The translations under genes were made by a program, and so were the position numbers. From assembly GCA_050246915.1 (NCBI GenBank), contig JBFWVD010000040.1, positions 1 to 47,338 of the forward strand: 47,338 bases of DNA, written 5' to 3'. This document shows, one piece after another, positions 31,136-40,138 of the stretch (its first letter is position 1; every line of letters begins with the position of its first letter). The notes under the pieces were generated by a model. The model was not told where the DNA came from. It searched no databases and saw only the letters and a list, made by a program, of their open reading frames with translations. This DNA is from JBFWVD01 sp050246915 (GTDB taxonomy: Bacteria > Actinomycetota > Acidimicrobiia > Acidimicrobiales > Ilumatobacteraceae).

Positions 31136-33565
31136 ATGACTGCACTCCAGGGACTTCGCGTCCTCGATCTCTCCCACAACCGGGTCGGCGCACAGGTCAG
31201 CCAACTGTTCGCCGACTTCGGTGCTGACGTTGTGTGGGTCGAACCGCCCGGGGGCGCGGCGATCCGGTCCGAGGCGGCGTTCCCGTTCTGGGCTCGGGGC
31301 AAGTCCAGCGTCGAGATCGACCTTCGCTCCCCCGCAGGCCAAGCCGCGATCCGGCGCCTCGCCAGCGACGCAGATGTGCTGGTCGAAACATTCCGACCCG
31401 GCGTGCTCGATCGCTACGGACTGGGCTACGAGGACCTCGCCGAGTTGAACCCACGTCTCGTGTACACGTCGGTCACCGGATTCGGGTCGATCGGACCCAA
31501 CGTCAACGTGAAGGGATACGAGGCACTCGTGGCGGCCAAGCTCGGCGTGCTCCAGACCTTCGCCCAACTCACCGCCCCCGAAGCCCCGCCGTTCGCGGCC
31601 GTGCCGTGGTGTTCGTTCTCCGCCTCGCAGGTCGCATTGCACGGCACCCTCGCCGCGTTGATCGAGCGTGAGTCGAGCGGGTCGGGTCAACGTGTCGAAG
31701 CCAGCCTCGCTCAGGCGTTCACCGCGCTCGACACCTGGAGTTGGTTCGAGCGACTCATCGAGCACAAGTGGCCCGGCGCCTACAAGCGGGTCGCCAACTT
31801 CGACGCCGCCGGGGAACCGACCAGTCCGTTCCCGTACTTCCTGCTCGTCGCACTCACCAGCGATGGACACTGGCTGCAGTTCGCACAAGTGGCACCCCAT
31901 CTCTTCAAGGCCTTGATGGATGAGCTCGGGCTGACGTGGATGTTCACCGATCCCGCGTGGGCCGGCATCCCCGTGTTCGAGGACGTCGAGCGTCGCGCCC
32001 AGCTGTGGCGCAAAATGCTCGAAGCAGCGAACACCAAGACGCTCGCAGAGTGGACCGCAGTGTTCGATTCCAATCCCAACGTCTTCGCCGAGGTGTTCCG
32101 GTCGAGCTCCGACATCCTCGAGCATCCTCAACTCGTGGCCGATCAGATGGTGCTCACGATCAACGACCACGAGCACGGTCCGGTGACCCAGCCGGGTCCA
32201 TTGGCGAAGCTCTACACGACGCCGGCCATCATCGACCGATCCGCCCCGGCGCTCGGGGGGACAGCCAGCTTCTCCGATGCTCCTGCCGGTCATGACGCAA
32301 CCGAGGTTGACACCGCGGCTGGGGCGTCGGGCCTTCCGCTGGAGGGCATCACCGTCGTCGAGTTCGCCGGCCTGTTCGCCGCTCCTCACGGAGCGACCCT
32401 CCTGACCGACCTGGGTGCCCGCGTGATCAAGGTCGAACCTCTCGACGGCGACCCGATCCGCAAGATCATCCCGTTTCCCGAATCCGGTGGCGCAAAGGTG
32501 ATGCAGGGCAAGGAGAGCATCTGCATCGACGTCGGAACCGACGAAGGACTGGCGCTCGCCCACCGACTCGTGGAGTCGGCCGACGTTGTGCTGCAAGGCT
32601 ATCGGGCCGGTGTCGCCGAGCGGATGGGGCTCGGCTACGACAGGCTCAGGTCCATCAACCCGACCCTCGTGTATCTCAACGCTCCGGGCTACGGCGTCGG
32701 CGCTCCCTTCGGCCACAGGCCCGCGTACGCACCCAGCATCGGGGCAGCCGTCGGCATCGCGCGCACGATGGTCGGCAATCGCGCCGTGGAACGCGCGGGC
32801 ATGACGATGGAGGAGATCTGCAATACCTCGCGGACGTTGACCCTGTCGATGAACTCCAACGCGCAGGCCGATGGGTTCGCTGCTCTCGGCGTCGCCACGG
32901 CGATGTTGCTGGGGCTCCTGGCCCGAAAGCGCGGCACCGGCGGCCAAGAGATCCTCACCACCATGTTGAACACCGGCGGCCATGCCATGTCCGCGCAGGC
33001 GGTGCAATACGCCGGATCGGTGGCACCGGCAGCTCCGGGCGATGACATGCGCGGACCGAACGCCCTCTACCGCATGTACGACTCGGCTGACGGCTGGGTC
33101 TTCCTCGCCGCTCCGGCACCCAGTGAATGGAACGATCTGGTCACTGCCCTCCAACCGCACATCGATCTGTCCGGCGACCAACGGTTCGCTACCGCAGAAT
33201 CCCGCTCGGTCAACGACGCTGCGTTGACCGAGGTGCTCGCGGCTGTCTTGCGCACCCGCCCCGGCGCCGACTGGGAACGCGATCTGACCGCCGCCGACGT
33301 GGGATGTGTCGTGGTCTCGACCGATCCCATCGAACACGTGCTGTGGAGCGACGAGGTCGGACGGGCCAGCGGCTATGTCGTCGATGTGGTGCACCCGACC
33401 TTCGAGGAGCATCCTCGCATGGCGTCGCTCGTGCGACTGTCACGCTCGGCGACCCAAGCCAAGCCCGGTGTGCTCCCCGGCCAGAACACCGACGCCATCT
33501 TGTCCGAGCTCGGCTTCGATGCGACATCCATCTCATCCATGCGAGAGCGCTCCATCGTCGCATGA
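31136..33565 (+). CDS. fused double class III CoA-transferase (CaiB/BaiF) protein
   Basis: This protein of about 809 aa is two family III CoA-transferase domains in tandem: residues 1-395 (LQGLRVLDLSHNRVGAQ ... ETFRPGVLDRYGLGY) and 400-809 (LEGITVVEFAGLFAAPHGATLLTD ... LQGYRAGVAERMGLGYD). By alignment with formyl-CoA transferase, the acyl-carrying aspartate position is Gln193 in half one and Asn612 in half two, so neither keeps the usual residue. The native enzyme is an interlaced dimer, so the fusion may form it within one chain. GAGGTGATC, almost a full anti-Shine-Dalgarno match, lies 7 bases before the ATG. It is followed by an SDR. Confidence 0.88.
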   Translation: MTALQGLRVLDLSHNRVGAQVSQLFADFGADVVWVEPPGGAAIRSEAAFPFWARGKSSVEIDLRSPAGQAAIRRLASDADVLVETFRPGVLDRYGLGYEDLAELNPRLVYTSVTGFGSIGPNVNVKGYEALVAAKLGVLQTFAQLTAPEAPPFAAVPWCSFSASQVALHGTLAALIERESSGSGQRVEASLAQAFTALDTWSWFERLIEHKWPGAYKRVANFDAAGEPTSPFPYFLLVALTSDGHWLQFAQVAPHLFKALMDELGLTWMFTDPAWAGIPVFEDVERRAQLWRKMLEAANTKTLAEWTAVFDSNPNVFAEVFRSSSDILEHPQLVADQMVLTINDHEHGPVTQPGPLAKLYTTPAIIDRSAPALGGTASFSDAPAGHDATEVDTAAGASGLPLEGITVVEFAGLFAAPHGATLLTDLGARVIKVEPLDGDPIRKIIPFPESGGAKVMQGKESICIDVGTDEGLALAHRLVESADVVLQGYRAGVAERMGLGYDRLRSINPTLVYLNAPGYGVGAPFGHRPAYAPSIGAAVGIARTMVGNRAVERAGMTMEEICNTSRTLTLSMNSNAQADGFAALGVATAMLLGLLARKRGTGGQEILTTMLNTGGHAMSAQAVQYAGSVAPAAPGDDMRGPNALYRMYDSADGWVFLAAPAPSEWNDLVTALQPHIDLSGDQRFATAESRSVNDAALTEVLAAVLRTRPGADWERDLTAADVGCVVVSTDPIEHVLWSDEVGRASGYVVDVVHPTFEEHPRMASLVRLSRSATQAKPGVLPGQNTDAILSELGFDATSISSMRERSIVA

Positions 33566-33627
33566 GACCACACCGTCACCATGACGGGGGCACGAGCGAA
33601 CCCGAAAGCGACAAGGACACATCTCTC

Positions 33628-34410
33628 ATGTATCTCCAAGGGAAGACCGCCATCGTCACCGGAGCGAGCCGCGGCATCGGCAAGCAGGTCGCCATCGAGC
33701 TGGGTCGTCGCGGCGCCAACGTCGTGGTCGCTGCTCGAACCGTCGAGGCGCGCAAGCGCCTGCCCGGCACGATCGGTGAGACCGTCGACGCCATCGAGGC
33801 GACCGGTGCGAAGGCGCTCGCCGTCGCGGCCGACATGGCACGAGCCGCCGACCTCGACAACCTCATCGCAACCACCATGGAGCGGTTCGGCCGCGTCGAC
33901 GTACTGGTGAACAATGCAGCCGCCACTGCCGGAAAGGCCTGGGGCGCACCGCTGCTCGAGCTGAGTCGGGATGAGTGGATGGAGCAGTACGCGGTGAACC
34001 TCCACGCGCCGTTCACATTGACACGGGCCGTCACGCCGATCATGCAGGCCAACGGCGGGGGCGTCGTGCTCAACGTGACCACGGGACATCAGGGCGATCA
34101 CGAAGGAGCACCCGGGCCCCAGGCCACCCCACTCGCCTACCCTTCCAGCAAAGCAGCGCTCGATCAGTTCTGCATCAGCGTCGCACCGCAACTCAAGTCG
34201 TTCGGGATTGCCATCATCAATGTCAACCCCGGTTTCGTGCGCACCGAGATGGTCGATCTGATGGTCGCGGCCGGGATGGATGCCAGTGAGTCCATCACGA
34301 TGGACATCCCAACGAGGGCCCTCACCTACCTCGCAACCTGCGATGACCCCATGCGTTTCACCGGGAAGATCCTGAGCGCCGAGACGATGGTGGCCGAATT
34401 GGGGCTGTGA
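33628..34410 (+). CDS. short-chain dehydrogenase/reductase
   Basis: This SDR is about 260 aa with TGASRGIG at residues 11-18, VVAARTVEARKR after strand two (Arg, favouring NADP), VNNAAATAG, NVTTGHQGD and the catalytic YPSSK. The active-site serine is not obvious: the usual Ser is replaced by Thr-Thr in VLNVTTG, a substitution that needs checking. The ATG has AAGGA upstream. It follows the CoA-transferase fusion with a 62-base gap and probably shares its transcript. It converges on the DUF2889 gene. Confidence 0.88.
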   Translation: MYLQGKTAIVTGASRGIGKQVAIELGRRGANVVVAARTVEARKRLPGTIGETVDAIEATGAKALAVAADMARAADLDNLIATTMERFGRVDVLVNNAAATAGKAWGAPLLELSRDEWMEQYAVNLHAPFTLTRAVTPIMQANGGGVVLNVTTGHQGDHEGAPGPQATPLAYPSSKAALDQFCISVAPQLKSFGIAIINVNPGFVRTEMVDLMVAAGMDASESITMDIPTRALTYLATCDDPMRFTGKILSAETMVAELGL

Positions 34411-34456
34411 ACATCGACAGCACAACGGCATGAGCGCATGCGATACTCGATCTCGC

Positions 34457-35488
34457 TCACGATCCGCCCGCCGCATCCTCATCGAGTACCGCCACCAACG
34501 CCGGAAGCTCGGCGAGCGAGCGGAGCGCATCGTTGAGATGGGTGCAGCAATCGATGGATCGAAGCCTGGCCAGTACCTCGGTGCGCAGATCGCCGGCGTG
34601 GGCACCCACCATCCACGCAGCGTTCGCCGCCGCACCGTTGCACTCGGGGTATGGCAGGACGCGCTGCTCTGCAGCCACCGACGTGAGGATCATGGTCGAT
34701 CGATCCACCGTCGCATCGAGGCGGTACTCGTGGACCGCGACCTCGGTGCCGTCGGGCGTCCAACAGCTGTCGCGGAACATGGCGTCGACGACGAGCTCGT
34801 CATCCGCTCCCCACACGTCGATGCGGCGGGCCCGCCGCATCGCTACTGCAGGGTGATCGCCGGCGTCGTGCCAGCTCCACGGATCGGTGACATCACCGAG
34901 CGGCGGAACCGCCGCCACGTTGTGGCTGTTGGGCGCGTCGGGATGGAACACGCTCGACCCCGTGCGAAATCCCGAGCAGATGTTCTCCATCCCGAGGCGA
35001 TGCCGTTCGATCTCCTCGGGTTCCATCCCGAAGACCCGGGTGCGCTCTGTCCAGTCCATGCCGGAGCGCGACCAGGCGAACACCGAGATGAGGGTCGAGC
35101 CGGCGATGTCGTCGAGCAGTAGATACAGCGCGCTCCCCGACTCACGCTCGCCGGGCAACACACGGTCTACCTCCTTGCGGAACCCGCCACCGCCACGTGA
35201 TCCCACCAGTCCGGCGATGCCGGCGCGATCCGGGGTCACCTCGATGGCCTCGATGGTGCGATCGAGCGAGACGCGCGCGGTCAACGTCGCCTCGGCGGTG
35301 ACCACGGGTGTCGCTCCCGTATTGCGAGGTGTGAGCAGATCACGAGCACGACCTTGCAGCTGCAGCGGCGTGCCGAAGCCCAGCGGCCAGAACATCAACA
35401 TGGTGCTCGTGCGACGCACCGAGCCCGGGCGACGTGGCGGCGGGGCGGGAGCCGGGTTGCTCGGTGCTGGCGGAAAGATGATTTTCAT
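34457..35488 (-). CDS. DUF2889 family protein (second, longer)
   Basis: The protein is about 343 aa. The C-terminal 100 residues match DUF2889: ATVDRSTMILTSVAAEQRVLPYPECNGA, then CTHLNDALRSLAELP near the end, with the Cys-Thr-His core. The N-terminal part (PPRRPGSVRRTSTMLMFWPL) starts with a proline-rich segment and also shows a DUF2889-like RRT strand, so the domain may be discontinuous. There is no signal peptide. The first DUF2889 protein at 16576 is about 100 residues shorter. Function is unknown; it lies among CoA-transferase, SDR and dioxygenase genes. Confidence 0.75.
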   Translation of the reverse strand: MKIIFPPAPSNPAPAPPPRRPGSVRRTSTMLMFWPLGFGTPLQLQGRARDLLTPRNTGATPVVTAEATLTARVSLDRTIEAIEVTPDRAGIAGLVGSRGGGGFRKEVDRVLPGERESGSALYLLLDDIAGSTLISVFAWSRSGMDWTERTRVFGMEPEEIERHRLGMENICSGFRTGSSVFHPDAPNSHNVAAVPPLGDVTDPWSWHDAGDHPAVAMRRARRIDVWGADDELVVDAMFRDSCWTPDGTEVAVHEYRLDATVDRSTMILTSVAAEQRVLPYPECNGAAANAAWMVGAHAGDLRTEVLARLRSIDCCTHLNDALRSLAELPALVAVLDEDAAGGS

Positions 35489-35650
35489 CAGTGCACCCAG
35501 GCGTGAGTCATGGGTTCACTGTACGGGACCTCTGGCACGGTCCCAGGTGCCGACCGCACAACCACGATCGGCATCGATCCCCGCGTCGGGGATGACGATG
35601 GGGACGCCGGACGTGGACATCGAAGACTCAGAGGCAGCTCTCCGGGTCGG

Positions 35651-36511
35651 TCAGCTGCCGGTCATGTAGTAGGACGCGACCTCGGGCGGGATGAGGTGCT
35701 GATAGGGCTCGCCCGCCACCACTCGGCGCATCGTGCGACGGATGTCGGGGGACACCGGCGGACGGCCGTGCTGCAACGCCACGTTGTCCCAGAAGACCAC
35801 ATCGCCGTTGCGCCAGTGGTGTTCGTACACGTTGGTTCGGTCGTAGGTGTGCCGTTCGAGATCATCGATGAGCGCACGGCTCTCGGCGGGATCCATGTCG
35901 ACGATGTGGTGTGTCTGCACCTTGGTGATGTAGAGCACAGGCACGCCGGTTCGGGGATGAGGCATCACCACCGGATGCACCGAGCCGGGCCAGCCCTCGT
36001 GCACCTCATCGGATCGGGCCTGCATGCCATCGGCGATGTCCTTGGGCCAGTAGTGCGCAGCGCTTCGCCCGCTCACTCGGGCGCGCAGCTCGTCGCTCAA
36101 CGTTGCTGCGGCCGCCACGTTGTCGGCGAACAACGTCGACGTCGGTCCGGTCACGTCCTCGGCGAACAGCGCCAGGGCGATGAGCGGGTTGGGCGCACAG
36201 GCCATGTCGGAGTGGAAGGCCAGCTGGGTGCGGCCCAGCGAACCGATCGTGGGTTCGGTGGACACATAGTCGGTTGCCCCTTCCATCTCACCGGCGATCA
36301 CTGGCCCGACGATCGACAACAGCTGTGCCTGTTGCGCCGCCGACAGGGTCTGGTTGCGGAACAAGAGGAGGTGATGACGATCGAAGAGCTCACGGATCTG
36401 TTCCGACGTCGAGTCGTCGAGGTCGACGCTGAGATCGAGGTCGATCTCTACCCCGAACGGTGACAGCTCACGCACGACAGCGACTGCGCGCGGATCACGT
36501 GTGACCGACAT
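35651..36511 (-). CDS. TauD/TfdA family alpha-ketoglutarate dioxygenase
   Basis: This Fe(II)/2-oxoglutarate dioxygenase is about 286 aa. The iron-binding pair is H100-x-D102 in FHSDMA, the distal histidine is H248 in NVALQHGR, and the 2-oxoglutarate-binding arginine is in RRTMRR about 14 residues further on. The order and spacing match TauD/TfdA. The substrate is undetermined; members oxidise taurine, aryloxy acids and terpenoids among others. A 162-base gap separates it from the DUF2889 gene downstream on the same strand. Confidence 0.92.
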   Translation of the reverse strand: MSVTRDPRAVAVVRELSPFGVEIDLDLSVDLDDSTSEQIRELFDRHHLLLFRNQTLSAAQQAQLLSIVGPVIAGEMEGATDYVSTEPTIGSLGRTQLAFHSDMACAPNPLIALALFAEDVTGPTSTLFADNVAAAATLSDELRARVSGRSAAHYWPKDIADGMQARSDEVHEGWPGSVHPVVMPHPRTGVPVLYITKVQTHHIVDMDPAESRALIDDLERHTYDRTNVYEHHWRNGDVVFWDNVALQHGRPPVSPDIRRTMRRVVAGEPYQHLIPPEVASYYMTGS

Positions 36512-36601
36512 GGATCCCCCTTGTGTTCATTCCCCGCGTGCACGATCCCACCGTGCTGCTCACTCGTCAACCCATGGTGCGACGGCTGGGTCCCGGCCGT
36601 C

Positions 36602-37450
36602 TCAGAGGTTGGTCTGATCGATGAACGGGGGAAGATCGGGCAGCACGTAGTCGGCGGGGAGCGGAGCGAAGTTGGGAGGGCGCCTCTCGACCAGCGCGCT
36701 CACGCCCTCGCCGAAGTCCGGGTTGTCGGGCATGTTCATGCGCAACATCGTCTCGAACCACACCGCATTGGCCTCGGTGTAGTCACGGCTCAGGTCACCC
36801 CACACCTGGCGCCGCATGGCAGCCATCGAGCGCGGCGACGAGCCAGCAGCGAGCGACGCCGCATACGCCTGCGCCTCGGCCAGCACCGTCTCGGGCTCGC
36901 ACACGTGGCTCACCAGACCGATCCGAAGGGCCTCATCGGCCTCCAACTTCTTGGCGGTGTAGAGCAGATCGAGCGCATGGGCAACCCCGATGAGGCGAGG
37001 GAGCAGCCACGACATGCCGTACTCGGCGGGGATGCCCAACTTGGCGTACGCGGTGGTGATGCGCGCGCCGCGGGCCATGAACCGGATGTCGCAGACCAAT
37101 GCCTGCACCAGCCCGATCCCGGCACACGGTCCGTTGATCGCGGCGATCATCGGCTTGGGGATCGTGAGCGCGTAGTGCTGCGAGCGCCGCCCGGTCAGCA
37201 CCAGACCGACCGGAGCGTTCGAATTCTCCTCGAGCTTGCTGGTGTCGAGCCCGGGACAGAACGAATTGCCTTCGCCGGTGATGACGATGGCTCGGACGTC
37301 CTCATCGGCCGCCGCGCGATCGAGAGCCGCCCAGTACTGACGCTCCATGTCGTGGTTCCAGCCGTTGCGGCGCGTCGGGTTGTCGAAGCTGATGGTGCAT
37401 ACAGCACCGTCGACGACGTATCGCACGAGGGGACGGTCGGCATCGCTCAC
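36602..37450 (-). CDS. enoyl-CoA hydratase/isomerase family protein
   Basis: This crotonase is about 282 aa, with EGNSFCPGLDTSKLEEN and AAINGPCAGIGLVQALVCDI (residues 103-122). By alignment with rat enoyl-CoA hydratase, the catalytic glutamate positions are Val115 and Tyr135. A glutamate occurs at 143 in PAEYGMSW, a motif typical of some isomerase-like members. Thus it too is unlikely to be a normal hydratase. The GTG start has GGGAGAG upstream. It is on the same strand as the phosphotransferase (46-base gap) and shares a run with the TauD gene. Confidence 0.88.
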   Translation of the reverse strand: MSDADRPLVRYVVDGAVCTISFDNPTRRNGWNHDMERQYWAALDRAAADEDVRAIVITGEGNSFCPGLDTSKLEENSNAPVGLVLTGRRSQHYALTIPKPMIAAINGPCAGIGLVQALVCDIRFMARGARITTAYAKLGIPAEYGMSWLLPRLIGVAHALDLLYTAKKLEADEALRIGLVSHVCEPETVLAEAQAYAASLAAGSSPRSMAAMRRQVWGDLSRDYTEANAVWFETMLRMNMPDNPDFGEGVSALVERRPPNFAPLPADYVLPDLPPFIDQTNL

Positions 37451-37496
37451 GGTCTCTCCCTGAAAGGTGTTCGGTCGTTGGTGATCGAGTTGTCGC

Positions 37497-38705
37497 TCAG
37501 CCGCGACGTTCGTCGAGCTGCTGCTGCAGTTGACGTGGCAGCCGGTAGGCGCCCTCGCCGGGCACATAGTTGCGACGCGGCGCCCGTCCTGATGTCAGCA
37601 GCTTCACGGTGTCCCAGTCCTCGGCTGCCGCGAAGTGGCGACGCACCATCTCTGCCCCGCTGCTCTGGCCCCACACAGTGATGTTCCCCAGCCACGCCTG
37701 GCCACCGTACCCAGGCCAACGGATGACCTGCTGCCACAGATCGTCCGCGCTGGGCACGCCCTCAGCGCCGGTGGCGATGAGGGCTTGGCGATAGTGCTCC
37801 ACGAGGTCGCGATCTGCCGATCGGCGCTCGTCGACGGTCAGCGAACTGACCAACCAGTACTCCACGTCGCGGGCCGGGGAGCCCTTGCGGACCAGTTGCC
37901 AGTCCACCCAAACCCGTTGCCCGTCGGCCCGCAGGAAGCTGTTGCCCTGATGCGTGTCACCGTGCACGAGGCAGCGAGGCCCGAGCTGTTCGCGTTCATA
38001 CGCGGCCAACTCGTCGAGCACGTGGGCCATGAGCTCTGGCGTTTCCAACACCCATGATGGCACCGCGTCCTGGAACTCAGGGTCGGCCAGGTTGAAGTGG
38101 ATGTAGTTCCAGTACTGGACGACCTGCTCGGTGTCGTTGTCGGTGTCCATGTTCTGCTTCAACCAGTCCCACGTCGCGAGGCGAGGGTCGCCCCACATCG
38201 CGCCGTGGATGCGAGCCAAGGTCTCGAGTCCCGTGGCCACGGCATCGATGCCGAGATGATCGCTGCTGAGACCGAACGCACCGGGTGACAGCGCTAGGTC
38301 TTCCATCACGACGATGCCGTTGCCTCGGCTGTCGTCGTCCCAGTCGGAGTAGAACGACAGGGGCACCGGGAAGTCAAGGCCGGTTGACAGCAGATGGTAG
38401 AAGCGTGCCTCGCGCTCGCAGATCTCACCGGTGTGCATGCCCGACCAGTTCGTCTTGATGCAGACGTTCTCCGGGATGCCGGCCGCACGACCGACATCGT
38501 TGAGCTTCAGTCGCAGCCGGACCTTGGTCGTGTGGCTGCTCTTCACGTCGACGATCTCGAGGTCCTCGACGGCGATGCCCGGATAGCGATTACCCAGCAG
38601 CCTGGACAGCCATGGCGCCGACAACTCATCGATTCGTCGAGGCAATCGCTCCGTCCGCGCCAGGTACGGCCGGTCATTCCCCATCATCGGCGCTTGATCT
38701 GCCAT
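37497..38705 (-). CDS. APH family phosphotransferase-like protein
   Basis: The protein is about 402 aa with a kinase-like fold of the aminoglycoside phosphotransferase/ecdysteroid-kinase group. The catalytic loop HGDTHQGNSF begins at residue 248 and the metal-binding VDWQLVRKGSPARDVEYWL follows. Nothing marks it as an antibiotic-resistance gene: related actinobacterial proteins cluster with steroid and acyl-CoA genes and are uncharacterised. A GGGGG lies ahead of the ATG. The crotonase at 36602 follows on the same strand. Confidence 0.87.
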   Translation of the reverse strand: MADQAPMMGNDRPYLARTERLPRRIDELSAPWLSRLLGNRYPGIAVEDLEIVDVKSSHTTKVRLRLKLNDVGRAAGIPENVCIKTNWSGMHTGEICEREARFYHLLSTGLDFPVPLSFYSDWDDDSRGNGIVVMEDLALSPGAFGLSSDHLGIDAVATGLETLARIHGAMWGDPRLATWDWLKQNMDTDNDTEQVVQYWNYIHFNLADPEFQDAVPSWVLETPELMAHVLDELAAYEREQLGPRCLVHGDTHQGNSFLRADGQRVWVDWQLVRKGSPARDVEYWLVSSLTVDERRSADRDLVEHYRQALIATGAEGVPSADDLWQQVIRWPGYGGQAWLGNITVWGQSSGAEMVRRHFAAAEDWDTVKLLTSGRAPRRNYVPGEGAYRLPRQLQQQLDERRG

Positions 38706-38881
38706 GCGTGGCCCCCACTACTCATCCGGTCGACCTGGTCCCGCCTCAACCCAACCTAGCCACTGGCAAGCCCGGGGTTCCCATGGCGTTCACCACTGGA
38801 CACCGAACCAGACTCGAAGGGGTTCTCGGGCAATCTCGTCATTACATGATCCAGCGATACCAGATCCCGTCGCTTCTCGCG

Positions 38882-39400
38882 TCACGCCATGGGCTCGGCC
38901 CAGAAGCGCCGCCACGTCTCGTAGACCTGCGGGATGGTGTGCGGTCCATTGATTGGCCAACGCGTCTTGTCCGGCCCGGTTGGCCGCTCCAACACGTCGA
39001 CGGCATACCAGTGCTTGATCTGACGACCCACGAAGAGCCAGCGGCCGTTGCGGCGCTCGTAACGATCCCAGTACTGGATGGCCATCACGATCCACTCATC
39101 GCCGTACTCGTGCTCGGCCTTGCAGTACACGACGCCCTCGGCGTGATCGTCGTCGACGAAGTCGATGGTGTGGTTGCCCACGAAGTGGATCGATGTCGTG
39201 AACTGACGCATCAGGTACTCGAGCAACGCCCGCAGCGCTTCGTGGCCCCGCTCGGTGCGGGTCACGCGGCAGTCATCCACGAACAACTGCGTGACCGCGT
39301 CGAGGTCACGTTGGTCGAGGAGCACGCCATAGCGGCTCACCAACTGGCGGATGGCGTCGGTCGATTCCATGCGGTCGAGGCGGTGCGCGAGGTCGTCCAT
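38882..39400 (-). CDS. SnoaL/NTF2-like protein
   Basis: This small alpha-plus-beta-barrel protein is about 172 aa. The opening DDLAHRLDRMESTDAIRQLVSRYGVLLDQRDLDAVTQLFVDDCRV is typical of the family, followed by HTIDFVDDDHAEGVVYCKAEHE and KHWYAVDVLERP. Catalytic residues are not conserved enough to define an enzyme; related proteins act as isomerases, hydratases or ligand binders. It sits between the phosphotransferase and the isochorismatase-like gene, with divergent promoters facing the latter. The intergenic region 38706-38881 downstream shows no gene. Confidence 0.85.
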   Translation of the reverse strand: MDDLAHRLDRMESTDAIRQLVSRYGVLLDQRDLDAVTQLFVDDCRVTRTERGHEALRALLEYLMRQFTTSIHFVGNHTIDFVDDDHAEGVVYCKAEHEYGDEWIVMAIQYWDRYERRNGRWLFVGRQIKHWYAVDVLERPTGPDKTRWPINGPHTIPQVYETWRRFWAEPMA

Positions 39401-39494
39401 CGGCTGGGTCTAGCACGCGGACCGGATACGGTTCGATCGACGGCGCCCGCCAGCGCTGTCCAACCCACCGTCGATCTCCAGGGGGACCTCGGCC

Positions 39495-40124
39495 ATGCCG
39501 TTCGATCTGACACCGTTCCTCGCCCCGAAGACCACCGCGGTGATTGCGCTCGAGGTGCAGGAGAACCTGCTGCTGCCCGAGAAGGCCATGATCCCGGGGG
39601 TCGCGGCCCATGCGCAATCGATCGGGCTCATCGACCGACTCGCCGGCTTGCTGGGCGAGGCGCGCCGAGTGGGATCCCAGGTGCTCTACGTGCTCGATGA
39701 ACGCCGTTCCGATGGTCGAGGCGGTGCCAACAACCTCGTCGTCACGCGATCGTTCGACGCCCCCGATCGCGATCTGTCCCACGGGCCAGTGGTGAAGGAA
39801 CTCACTCCCCATCCCGAGGACATCGTGATGAAGCGCGAGCACGGCATGAGTGGCTTCTTCACCACCCCGCTCGATCAGTACCTGCGCAACCTCGGCATCA
39901 CCACCACCATCATCGTGGGCGTGTCGGCCAACATCGCCGTGAACTGCACGTCGATCGACGCCATGAACCGCGGGTTCCGGGTGATCGTGCCCAGCGACGG
40001 CATCGCCGGTGATCCGCCCGAGTTCGTGCCGCAGTTGCTCAAGTACGTGATCCGCAACGTGGCCATGGTGGCGCCGACCCAGCAGATCCTCGATCACTGG
40101 TCGACCTTGCCCGCCAAAGCCTGA
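39495..40124 (+). CDS. isochorismatase-like hydrolase with altered active-site residues
   Basis: This alpha-beta hydrolase of about 209 aa has the isochorismatase fold, with strands TTAVIALEVQENLLLP and TIIVGVSANIAVNC. In the family the catalytic triad is Asp-Lys-Cys; here the Asp position is Glu20, Lys113 is kept in MKREHG, and the Cys position in GVSANIAVNC is Ala148, with a cysteine three residues later (Cys151). It may thus be inactive or use Cys151. The start ATG has CAGGGGGACC upstream. It converges on the TetR gene with a 14-base gap. Confidence 0.85.
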   Translation: MPFDLTPFLAPKTTAVIALEVQENLLLPEKAMIPGVAAHAQSIGLIDRLAGLLGEARRVGSQVLYVLDERRSDGRGGANNLVVTRSFDAPDRDLSHGPVVKELTPHPEDIVMKREHGMSGFFTTPLDQYLRNLGITTTIIVGVSANIAVNCTSIDAMNRGFRVIVPSDGIAGDPPEFVPQLLKYVIRNVAMVAPTQQILDHWSTLPAKA

Positions 40125-40138
40125 TCACAACCGGCGCG

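Noticed and set aside
31118..33412. Long minus-strand frame (about 760 codons) across the CoA-transferase
   Set aside because: Antisense of a clear two-domain enzyme; no recognisable motif.
37497..38705. Antibiotic-resistance kinase
   Set aside because: The APH-like fold is clear, but the sequence resembles uncharacterised actinobacterial relatives in lipid loci and no resistance context is present.
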